Shown here: one piece after another, positions 35,047 to 42,305 of the stretch
How positions within the stretch are numbered: position 1 is the first letter of the stretch
Layout: the number at the start of each line of letters is the position of its first letter
Source of the DNA: an uncultured Lachnospiraceae bacterium
GTDB lineage: Bacteria; Bacillota; Clostridia; Lachnospirales; Lachnospiraceae
Length of the DNA stretch: 64,000 nt
Direction of reading: 5' to 3'
Assembly: GCA_910577165.1 (NCBI GenBank)
Contig: CAJTLX010000009.1
Coordinates: forward strand, 17,359-81,358
Notes under the pieces: generated by a model
Told to the model about the DNA's origin: nothing
Database searches by the model: none
The model's input: the letters and a program-made list of their open reading frames with translations, nothing else
Program-made: the position numbers and the translations under genes

Positions 35047-36906
35047 ATGAAACGTTATAAGCGAACAATATATGCTCTTTTTGCAGCTGCATTTGTGTTT
35101 GCGGGAGGAGCCAAAGTATGGGATATGGCAGGTGAGGAGGTCTTTGCACAGGAGGGGGGACTTGCAGGGGAAGCACCCGAACATACTCTCCCCGCGGCTA
35201 AACCTGTGCCAGCTCCGTCCATGGTAACCAGGCAGGGGGGGGAGGATATATCCCGGACAGTAACTTCACCTGCGGATGCTAAGGCAGATACGACTCCAGG
35301 CAGGACAACTGCCAATACTACATTGTCCCAGGAAATTACGGATACTCTGTCGCTGAGTACAGCTGCGAATACTATCACACCGACTCCGACCCCGATGATC
35401 CTTGTGTCAAATGGTGCCCCGCTTATCCAGGTGGATTATGCGAATTATGCGGCGTGGCTGACTGTGGGACCGAATGATAAATACATTATTTTTGAAGTAA
35501 TGAAGGCAAAGAAAGCCAAGGATGGCTCCCTTACCTATACACCGGGGAACCAGTATATGTATGATCTGACCGAGTTGGCTTCCCAGGTTTTGCAAAAGAC
35601 GATCCGGATTGATCTTTCCTTCTTAAAAGCTACAAATACACAGTATATTCAGATTCACGGCGACGCAAACCCGTTGAATGTTTCGGGGGTGATTCCGATT
35701 GCCGCGCAGCCAAAAAAACCGAGTATCAAGTACGTGGGGGGAACGTTTACCGCAAAGATTGATAAGCAGCAAGTGACATTAAACCCGATTCAGCTTGATG
35801 CCTACGAGTATAAGACCTTATACGGCTCCAAGTGGGAGAGTCTGCGCAATTACAATGGAATGACCTCATCGATTGCGGGGACGACACTCTTAATTAGAGA
35901 GAAGGCAACTGCCACTTCTCCGGCTGGTGTGGAAGCAAAATTAAAGATTCCGGCAGCGGCAAAGGCACCAAAAGTGACGATCGATTATGTGAAGGGAACC
36001 ATCAATATTCCCAAAAGCGTAGAATTCAAGATCTCATTCAAAGGAAAAGAAGGCAACTGGGCAGTGTACCGAAATGATAAGGGCGCGGAAGCCGCATCAA
36101 AATTGTCCCCGACCGAGGTTTTAGGGCATTTTATTCCCTACATTGGCGGACCGCTGACCGCAGAGGATAAGACAGCGGCACTTGAGGTAGATGGTTTTTC
36201 AATTATTGCCCGCACAAAGAAAGTGGAAAAAAATGGGGTGGTGACTAAGGCCGCTTCCCAGCCGGCTTTTTTGACCATTCCGGCAACCACAAAAGTAATA
36301 AAGGCAGAAAAAGAAGACAAAATTTTAGGTTCCGTGCCCACCGTTTATTTAACTTACAAAAATGTTGAAAACGGAGTGGAGTTAACCGCAGTGGGCGGAA
36401 GTTTTGACTATTCCATCGATAATGGGAAAAGCTGGAAAGTTGTAAAACCGGATGCGAAGAAACCGACGGTTGCAACGCCGAAAAAGGATGTGAATGCGGT
36501 GTTGGTGCGTGAATCCGGCACAAAGGCTGTCACATCAAAGGATGGAAAAGTAACCCTCGCAAGACTTCCTTCCTCCAATTCGATCTCCACTTCCTGGGCA
36601 CCGCCGCTTGAGATCGATGTGGCGGGACAGGGGCTTGGCACAGATGCAATGTATATCAGGGAGACCGAAAAGGCGGAGCTAAATTTTGGTGTTTCACAGG
36701 GAAAACATCAGGTTACGGATGCTTCAATAAAACATACCACCACGCTTCCTGCATCGGCGAATCTAATAGTTGCAAACGGTGCAATCACCTTTGTGGCACC
36801 TGCATACAATGAGACGGGAACAAATAATTATGTAATTGAAATTACGGCGGAAAAGGCAAACTATACGCCCGCAGTATTAAAAATAAATGTTACAGTAACA
36901 CGATAA
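35047..36906 (+). CDS. Exported protein of unknown function (619 aa)
   Basis: I do not recognise a family. The signal peptide (RYKRTIYALFAAAFVFAGG) likely ends near EVFAQE. A Thr/Pro-rich linker (ending TPTPTPM) then leads into a long body rich in Lys, Thr, Val and Ile with strand-like periodicity, including repeated segments around lysine-rich beta stretches (VTIDYVKGTINIPKSVEFKI, VYLTYKNVENGVELTAVGGS) at about 300-480. There is no LPXTG or C-terminal membrane anchor. The start at 35047 follows GAGGAGTGAG. It follows the putative chaperone in the same unit and may be a secreted surface protein with Ig-like modules. A flagellar link is only positional. Confidence 0.75.
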   Translation: MKRYKRTIYALFAAAFVFAGGAKVWDMAGEEVFAQEGGLAGEAPEHTLPAAKPVPAPSMVTRQGGEDISRTVTSPADAKADTTPGRTTANTTLSQEITDTLSLSTAANTITPTPTPMILVSNGAPLIQVDYANYAAWLTVGPNDKYIIFEVMKAKKAKDGSLTYTPGNQYMYDLTELASQVLQKTIRIDLSFLKATNTQYIQIHGDANPLNVSGVIPIAAQPKKPSIKYVGGTFTAKIDKQQVTLNPIQLDAYEYKTLYGSKWESLRNYNGMTSSIAGTTLLIREKATATSPAGVEAKLKIPAAAKAPKVTIDYVKGTINIPKSVEFKISFKGKEGNWAVYRNDKGAEAASKLSPTEVLGHFIPYIGGPLTAEDKTAALEVDGFSIIARTKKVEKNGVVTKAASQPAFLTIPATTKVIKAEKEDKILGSVPTVYLTYKNVENGVELTAVGGSFDYSIDNGKSWKVVKPDAKKPTVATPKKDVNAVLVRESGTKAVTSKDGKVTLARLPSSNSISTSWAPPLEIDVAGQGLGTDAMYIRETEKAELNFGVSQGKHQVTDASIKHTTTLPASANLIVANGAITFVAPAYNETGTNNYVIEITAEKANYTPAVLKINVTVTR

Positions 36907-36918
36907 GCCGCAAAATGA

Positions 36919-36960
36919 GAATTGCTGCAAAAGGAAATCCTTTGCAGCAGTTCTTTTTTT
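36919..36960 (+). terminator. Terminator after the exported protein
   Basis: A stem formed by the segment centred on TTGCTGCAAAAGG (36922-36934) and CCTTTGCAGCAG (36939-36950), with one bulged A and one G-U pair, followed by TTCTTTTTTT. Confidence 0.85.
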
Positions 36961-37041
36961 GTATATTTTTTTTATTTTCCGAAAAACTAAGCGCAGGACA
37001 AATAAAATGCGTATGAGCCGTATGGCAAAAGGAGAAGGAAA

Positions 37042-37200
37042 ATGAAAAAAGCAGTGTGGTTTACTGGAATTTTTGTAATTGTATCCGTATTGATTATTGG
37101 CTGTTATCTGCTCTTTTTTCGGGAGAAAAACAGTGAGATGCCGGAGGGAACCTTTGTGAGGACGGAAGGGATGTGGAGAGAATGGCAGCGGAGCGCGTGA
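37042..37200 (+). CDS. Small membrane protein upstream of spoVAA (52 aa)
   Basis: A 52-codon ORF (ATG 37042, TGA 37198-37200) with AAGGAGAAGGAA just upstream. The product has a basic start (MKK), one hydrophobic helix at about 5-26 containing LIIGC (Cys21, a lipobox-like match), and a charged tail. Because the residues after Cys21 remain hydrophobic, a transmembrane peptide is more likely than a lipoprotein. It overlaps the spoVAA start in another frame and so is likely translated ahead of it. I know of no named equivalent; it may be a sporulation micropeptide or a leader for coupling. Confidence 0.55.
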   Translation: MKKAVWFTGIFVIVSVLIIGCYLLFFREKNSEMPEGTFVRTEGMWREWQRSA

Positions 37201-37814
37201 TCTATATCAAGGCGGAACAGGCAACCGTTGTGACGAACGCAAAAGTCTATCTGGAAGATGTGGTGACAATGACCGGAATGGACAAAAAGAAGATTCATGA
37301 ACTTGGGCGTGAGATACTCTTTGCAATCCCGGATAAACAGACAAAGCAGAAATATATTTTTTCCGTATTAAAAGTGATTGAACTGATCCAGAAAAAATAC
37401 CCGGAGATCGTAGTGTTCAATGCGGGGGAAACGGATTTTATTGTGGAGTACCAACCACCCGGAAAAAAACAAAAATGGCTGGGATATGTCAAAATTATTT
37501 TTGTCTGTTTTGCGGTGGCAATCGGTTCTGCCTTTACGATTATGACCTTTAATCAGGATGCAAGTGTGGCGGATATTTTTTCTAAGATATACCGTATTTT
37601 TACAGGTGAGGAAGCGGGGGAGCCAGGACTTTTGGAACTTGGCTATTGTATTGGACTTCCTTCGGGTATTATTATTTTTTTCAATCATTTTTCCCATCTG
37701 AAAATGAGTTCGGATCCAACACCACTTGCGGTGCAGCTGCGCCTCTATGAGAAGGATGTCAACGATGCCATTATAAAGACGGCGGAGAGGGAGGAGAAAA
37801 CGATCGATGTTTAG
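37182..37814 (+). CDS. spoVAA: Stage V sporulation protein AA
   Basis: A 210-residue protein. The N-terminal soluble part (ERVIYIKAEQATVVTNAKVYLEDV) is followed by two membrane helices (VKIIFVCFAVAIGSAFTIM and GLPSGIIIFFNHF areas) and a basic tail. It matches SpoVAA in length (about 206) and pattern. SpoVA proteins move dipicolinate and calcium into the forespore and out at germination. The start at ATG 37182 is preferred; GTG 37173 is an alternative closer to GGAAGGG. It overlaps spoVAB by 8 nt. Confidence 0.85.
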   Translation: MAAERVIYIKAEQATVVTNAKVYLEDVVTMTGMDKKKIHELGREILFAIPDKQTKQKYIFSVLKVIELIQKKYPEIVVFNAGETDFIVEYQPPGKKQKWLGYVKIIFVCFAVAIGSAFTIMTFNQDASVADIFSKIYRIFTGEEAGEPGLLELGYCIGLPSGIIIFFNHFSHLKMSSDPTPLAVQLRLYEKDVNDAIIKTAEREEKTIDV

Positions 37815-38238
37815 GGAATGGTGCGTGCAGGCAGCACTTTTAGTAACTGGTATTTGCAGCGGTGCCCTTGTGGCAGCGGGAATGTTTGCATTCGTCACCA
37901 TGATCGGAGTGGTAACCCGTATGGCGGCATATACAAAAAGTATTCGCCATGTTCTCCTGTACGAGGATTTGGTCGTGCTTGGCGCGGCAGTGGGAAATGT
38001 ACTATTCTTGTATGAGCCGACATTTTCTCTGCCGGATAGAGGGGCGATTCTCCGGCTGATCCTTGGATTTTTTGCCGGGATCAATGTCGGATGCCTTTCC
38101 ATCGCCCTGGCAGAGCTGCTCAATGTGGTGCCGATCTTTGCAAGGCGAATTAAATTAAATCGTGGGCTGACAGCATTTGTATTAACATTCGCGCTTGGTA
38201 AATTTGTCGGAGCAGTAATTGACTTATTTCTTAATTAG
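37807..38238 (+). CDS. spoVAB: Stage V sporulation protein AB
   Basis: A 143-residue membrane protein with four to five hydrophobic helices (VTGICSGALVAAGMFAFVTM, VLTFALGKFVGAVIDLFLN), near the 141 residues of B. subtilis SpoVAB. It overlaps spoVAA by 8 nt, showing coupled translation. SpoVAA and SpoVAB are normally found together with the core channel protein SpoVAC, which follows after 98 nt. Confidence 0.87.
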   Translation: MFREWCVQAALLVTGICSGALVAAGMFAFVTMIGVVTRMAAYTKSIRHVLLYEDLVVLGAAVGNVLFLYEPTFSLPDRGAILRLILGFFAGINVGCLSIALAELLNVVPIFARRIKLNRGLTAFVLTFALGKFVGAVIDLFLN

Positions 38239-38336
38239 GTGGGAGAAAAGCCACACATAGGGAACAGGAAAAACAGCAGATCAAGCGGTGATGGTAAAAT
38301 AAAAGCCGCACGTACAGGAAAGATAGGAGGAAGACT

Positions 38337-38882
38337 ATGGCAGATCCAGAACAGAAAGCGAAGGAGTTACAACAGAAGATGAAGCCGGAGGACAGGGCAT
38401 TGGCAAAGGAGGCACTTAAAGAAACTGATCCGAAAGTGCGGGACAAAATTTATAATCAGTATGTAAAAAAGGCCACACCCAAACGGAGTATGCTTGGAAA
38501 CATCGCAAAAGCCTATCTGGTTGGCGGTCTGATCTGTGTGCTTGGGCAGGGGCTTTCAAATCTTTATCAGTCCTTTGGGTTGGAAAAGGAAGTGGCCGCA
38601 TCCTACACGACATTAAGTCTAATCTTTTTGTCGGTATTGACCACAGGACTTAACTGGTATCAGCGGCTTGCCTGCTTTGCGGGGGCGGGCAGTGTGGTGC
38701 CAATCACAGGTTTTGCCAATTCTGTGGCAGCACCTGCAATTGAGTTTAAACAGGAGGGATGGGTATTTGGCGTTGGATGTAAAATATTTACAATTGCGGG
38801 TCCTGTCATTCTCTACGGAATTATTTGCAGCTGGCTTCTGGGGCTGATCTACTGGATTGGCGGTCAGCTCAATATTTTTTAA
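38337..38882 (+). CDS. spoVAC: Stage V sporulation protein AC
   Basis: A 181-residue membrane protein. The signature AYLVGGLICVLGQGLSNLY, GAGSVVPITGFANSVAAPAIEFK and the last helices align with SpoVAC, which in B. subtilis is a mechanosensitive-type channel for dipicolinate. The start is longer than usual by about 30 hydrophilic residues (EQKAKELQQKMKPEDR). AGGAGG precedes ATG 38337. In most spore formers spoVAD and spoVAE follow; here spoVAF follows directly. Confidence 0.92.
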   Translation: MADPEQKAKELQQKMKPEDRALAKEALKETDPKVRDKIYNQYVKKATPKRSMLGNIAKAYLVGGLICVLGQGLSNLYQSFGLEKEVAASYTTLSLIFLSVLTTGLNWYQRLACFAGAGSVVPITGFANSVAAPAIEFKQEGWVFGVGCKIFTIAGPVILYGIICSWLLGLIYWIGGQLNIF

Positions 38883-38901
38883 GGGGGAGGAGAGTTCGAA
38901 A

Positions 38902-40380
38902 ATGAGTGAAGAAAATGCGGGCAAGATTCAAAACAAAAATGTGCAGCAGTGGCAGGGCGTACCCCTGGATGCCGCACTGACCAAAAATATGGAGCGTTTC
39001 GATGAGATCTTGCAGGTAAAGAAAAATTTTGATATTTTAAAGCGTGTATTTTTGATTGGGAAAAAGGAAGCCTGCTTTTATTTTATTGATGGATTCCATA
39101 AGGATATGACAATGCAAAAACTCCTTCAGTATTTTGGGGGAATCACAGAGCAGGATACGCCGCAGACCATGGAGGAACTTTTACAAAAATATATGCCTTA
39201 CGGGGAACTAGAGAAGGTAAAAGATGTGGATACACTGCTCGGCGCGATTCTCTCAGGAAAACCAGCACTCTTTATCGATGGGTTTTCGGAGGCACTTACC
39301 ATTGATTTTCGTGATTACCCGGCAAGAGGAGTAACTGAGCCGGACAAGGACAAGGCTATGCGCGGCTCAAAGGATGGTTTTGTGGAAACTTTAGCGTTTA
39401 ATACTGCACTGATTCGCCGCCGTATCCGCACGCCACAATTTACTATTGAAATGATGTCCGCGGGCAAGAGTTCGCGCACCGATATTGCGGTCTGTTATAT
39501 GGAAGATCGCGTGGATAAAAAATTTCTGCAAGTGGTAACCGATCGGATCAAAAGTATCTCGGTGGACGCGCTGACGATGAATCAACAGAGTCTTGCGGAG
39601 AGTATGTTCCACACAAAATGGTTTGACCCCTTCCCGAAATTTAAGTACACTGAGCGTCCGGACAGTGCCGCCGCCTGTATTTTGGAGGGCAGTATTGTGC
39701 TGTTAGTGGATAATTCTCCGTCGGCAATGGTACTCCCGGCAAGTATTTTCGATATTGTCGAGGAGGCAGACGACTATTATTTCCCTCCGGTCACAGGAAC
39801 TTATCTGCGCTTATCGCGTATTATTATTGATTTTTTGGCGATTATTCTGACTCCTCTGTTTTTGCTTTTAACCGAATATCCGGAGTATGTGCCAAAGGGA
39901 TTTGAGTTTATTGCGATCAAGGAAACCATGAATATTCCGCTGATCTGGCAATTTTTAATTCTGGAATTTACCATTGATGGTCTGCGGCTCGCCTCAATCA
40001 ATACGCCAAATATGTTGAGTACGCCACTCAGTGTGGTGTCCGGTCTTGTGATTGGAGAGTTTACTGTCAGCTCCGGTTGGTTTAATGCGGAGGCGATGAT
40101 GTATATGGCATTTGTGGCGATCGCAAACTACACACAGGTCAACTTTGAACTTGGATATGCACTGAAATTTATGCGGATTATCACATTGCTTCTTACTGCC
40201 TGGTTCGGGATCTGGGGCTTTGCGGGAGGGCTTTTGTTCGCGTTAATCTGCATTTGCTTTAACAAGACAATCGCCGGAAAGAGCTATATTTATCCGCTGA
40301 TCCCATTTAGCTTTCGCGAGCTTTCGCGCCGGGTTTTCCGCGTTTCGCTCCCGGCAAGTGAGAAGAGGAGGAAAAACTAG
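38902..40380 (+). CDS. spoVAF: Stage V sporulation protein AF (GerA-family membrane protein)
   Basis: A 492-residue protein, near B. subtilis SpoVAF (493). The N-terminal soluble domain (about 1-290) is of the GerAA type with SPSAMVLPASIFDIVEEADDYYFPPVTGTYLRLSR-like helices leading into membrane segments (about 300-470), and a C-terminal PLIPF-type motif (YPLIPFSFRELSRRVFR). It is a germinant-receptor-like subunit associated with SpoVA. The start at 38902 follows GGGGAGGAGAG; the in-frame upstream ATG 38857 lies inside spoVAC. Confidence 0.88.
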   Translation: MSEENAGKIQNKNVQQWQGVPLDAALTKNMERFDEILQVKKNFDILKRVFLIGKKEACFYFIDGFHKDMTMQKLLQYFGGITEQDTPQTMEELLQKYMPYGELEKVKDVDTLLGAILSGKPALFIDGFSEALTIDFRDYPARGVTEPDKDKAMRGSKDGFVETLAFNTALIRRRIRTPQFTIEMMSAGKSSRTDIAVCYMEDRVDKKFLQVVTDRIKSISVDALTMNQQSLAESMFHTKWFDPFPKFKYTERPDSAAACILEGSIVLLVDNSPSAMVLPASIFDIVEEADDYYFPPVTGTYLRLSRIIIDFLAIILTPLFLLLTEYPEYVPKGFEFIAIKETMNIPLIWQFLILEFTIDGLRLASINTPNMLSTPLSVVSGLVIGEFTVSSGWFNAEAMMYMAFVAIANYTQVNFELGYALKFMRIITLLLTAWFGIWGFAGGLLFALICICFNKTIAGKSYIYPLIPFSFRELSRRVFRVSLPASEKRRKN

Positions 40381-40413
40381 AGCGGAGAGGAGTTTTTTCT
40401 GTGCTATTCTCTC

Positions 40414-40442
40414 TTTACCTTTCTGGCAAATTGTGGTATACT
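40414..40442 (+). promoter_or_regulatory. Sigma-A promoter for deoD-cdd
   Basis: TTTACC at 40414-40419 and TATACT at 40437-40442, 17 nt apart, 31 nt before the deoD start. Confidence 0.6.
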
Positions 40443-40472
40443 TTTCAAATAAGAGCGGAAAGGGGGAGTTTT

Positions 40473-41195
40473 ATGGCAAATTTAATACCAACACCGCACA
40501 ATGCGGCCGGGGAGGGTGAGATTGCAAAGACTGTGCTGATGCCAGGAGATCCGCTGCGCGCAAAATATATTGCGGAACATTATCTTACGGATATTGTCTG
40601 CTTTAACGAGGTGCGCAATATGTTGGGATTTACGGGAAATTATCACGGGAAGCGACTTTCCGTGATGGGCGGGGGGATGGGGATGCCCTCGATGGGAATT
40701 TACAGCTATGAACTCTACCATTTTTACGGGGTAGAAAATATTGTCCGCATCGGCTCAGCAGGAGGATTTTCTGACTCGGTGAATGTGCGGGATATCGTGG
40801 TTGGTCTATCGACATCGACTAACTCGAATTATGCCGCGCAGTACAAGCTGCCCGGAACGATCGCACCGACGGCGGATTTCTCGTTGGTGGAGTGTGCAGT
40901 GGCGGCTGCGAGAAAGAAAAATATCCCGGTGAAAGTCGGAAATATCCTCTCTTCAGATACTTTCTATTCGGCGGACAATACGGCAAATGATCTCTGGAAG
41001 GCGATGGGGGTTCTCTGCGTGGAGATGGAGGCAGCAGCTTTGTACTTAAATGCGGCGTATGCGAAAAAGAAGGCACTCTGTCTGCTCACGATCTCGGATC
41101 ATCTCTACACTGGCGAGGCACTTTCTGCCGCGGAGCGTCAGACTTCTTTTCACGAGATGATGGAGATCGCGTTAGAGGTGGCAGAACGTCAGTAA
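40473..41195 (+). CDS. deoD: Purine-nucleoside phosphorylase, DeoD type
   Basis: A 240-residue trimer/hexamer-family phosphorylase that splits purine (deoxy)ribonucleosides with phosphate. PTPHNAAGEGEIAKTVLMPGDPLRAK, IRIGSAGGFSD and CVEMEAAALY cover phosphate, ribose and base contacts. The start at 40473 follows AAAGGGGGAG. It forms a nucleoside-salvage pair with cdd 21 nt downstream. Confidence 0.95.
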   Translation: MANLIPTPHNAAGEGEIAKTVLMPGDPLRAKYIAEHYLTDIVCFNEVRNMLGFTGNYHGKRLSVMGGGMGMPSMGIYSYELYHFYGVENIVRIGSAGGFSDSVNVRDIVVGLSTSTNSNYAAQYKLPGTIAPTADFSLVECAVAAARKKNIPVKVGNILSSDTFYSADNTANDLWKAMGVLCVEMEAAALYLNAAYAKKKALCLLTISDHLYTGEALSAAERQTSFHEMMEIALEVAERQ

Positions 41196-41216
41196 TTTTT
41201 GTTAAGGAGGATTTTT

Positions 41217-41729
41217 ATGGGGGAAGAAACAACAAAAAATGTTCCAGTATGTCAGAAAAAAGGAGAGTTGGCACCGTTTGCCGGGGCACTGCCCCCGTCG
41301 CGGGACACGATAAGCGATCTGCTTTGCCGGGAGTTAATTGCCGCCGCAGAGAAGGCGATGAGCCGCGCCTACGCGCCGTACTCCAATTTTTTTGTGGGTG
41401 CCGCACTGCTCGCCACAGGAAAGAAGGTATTTACCGGCTGCAATATTGAGAATGCGGCTTTTACGCCGGGGATCTGTGCGGAGCGCGCTGCATTCGCCAA
41501 GGCGGTAAGTGAGGGAGAGAGAGAGTTTACCGCGATCGCCGTTATCGGCGGAAAGAATGGGATCCCCAAGGATTATACTGCGCCGTGCGGTGTGTGCCGC
41601 CAGGTGATGGCAGAGTTTTGTGACCCACAAAAATTTTATATTATTCTGGCACGCTCGCAGGATGATTATTGGCTCTATCGTCTGGACGAGTTGTTTCCGA
41701 TGGGATTTTCGCCGAAAAATTTATCTTAG
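41217..41729 (+). CDS. cdd: Cytidine deaminase
   Basis: A 170-residue zinc hydrolase turning cytidine and deoxycytidine into uridine forms. The zinc/catalytic motifs CNIENAAFTPGICAERAAF (Cys and catalytic Glu) and PCGVCRQ (two Cys) are intact. The N-terminus is about 30 residues longer than most Cdd (usual about 130-140), mostly polar. The start at 41217 follows AAGGAGG. It is the second gene of the salvage pair. Confidence 0.94.
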   Translation: MGEETTKNVPVCQKKGELAPFAGALPPSRDTISDLLCRELIAAAEKAMSRAYAPYSNFFVGAALLATGKKVFTGCNIENAAFTPGICAERAAFAKAVSEGEREFTAIAVIGGKNGIPKDYTAPCGVCRQVMAEFCDPQKFYIILARSQDDYWLYRLDELFPMGFSPKNLS

Positions 41730-41757
41730 TGCAGAATGAGAAAGGACGAAATTTTTT

Positions 41758-42300
41758 ATGAGCAAATCCATTTTCACAATGAGCGCGGCGCAGCGTTTAA
41801 AGGCGCAGGAAAAGCAGTCGAGAAGATTTGACCGCGCGGTGAACAAAAAATTTAAGCAGATGAAGAAGGCATGGAAGAAAAAAATAGCGGGCAAGGTAGT
41901 AAAGGGAGTTGCATTTGTGGCGACTGCTGCCGTAGCGGGCGCGGTTGTCGGCAAGGTAAAAGAGGTGGTAAAGACAAAGAGCGGGGACGAACTGCGCGAG
42001 ATGGCGACAAAGATCAAGATAAAATTTGAGGAGAAAAGGGCAGCGAAGAAATCTGCGGCGGCAGACGCAGTAAAAACGGGAGCGGATCTTGGAGCGGGCG
42101 TGGCAAATATGGATGGAGTGACCGCGGCAGCAGCGGCGAATGAAGCAGGAGAGAAAATGTCGGGAACCGTTAATGTGGGGACAGATATGGATGGTGTAGT
42201 AGCGGCGGGGGAGGAAATACATGAGTCCGTAGTAGCGGCAAATACTGAGGAAGAGATTCAAGCGAAAGCGTCAGATTCGGCGGATAGCGCGGCAGAGTAA
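41758..42300 (+). CDS. Ala/Lys-rich protein of unknown function
   Basis: A 180-residue protein I cannot place. Residues about 1-45 are very basic (KKFKQMKKAWKKKIAGK), about 46-70 are Ala/Val/Gly-rich and weakly hydrophobic (VAFVATAAVAGAVVGKV), and the C-terminal half is acidic and Ala-rich with a repeated MDGV(T/V)AA segment near residues 118 and 143. It lacks an obvious catalytic motif. The low-complexity composition suggests a DNA- or membrane-associated helper. AAAGGA lies about 12 nt before the ATG. It ends 5 nt before the tandem sensor gene, so the two may share a transcript. Confidence 0.7.
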   Translation: MSKSIFTMSAAQRLKAQEKQSRRFDRAVNKKFKQMKKAWKKKIAGKVVKGVAFVATAAVAGAVVGKVKEVVKTKSGDELREMATKIKIKFEEKRAAKKSAAADAVKTGADLGAGVANMDGVTAAAAANEAGEKMSGTVNVGTDMDGVVAAGEEIHESVVAANTEEEIQAKASDSADSAAE

Positions 42301-42305
42301 TCAAG

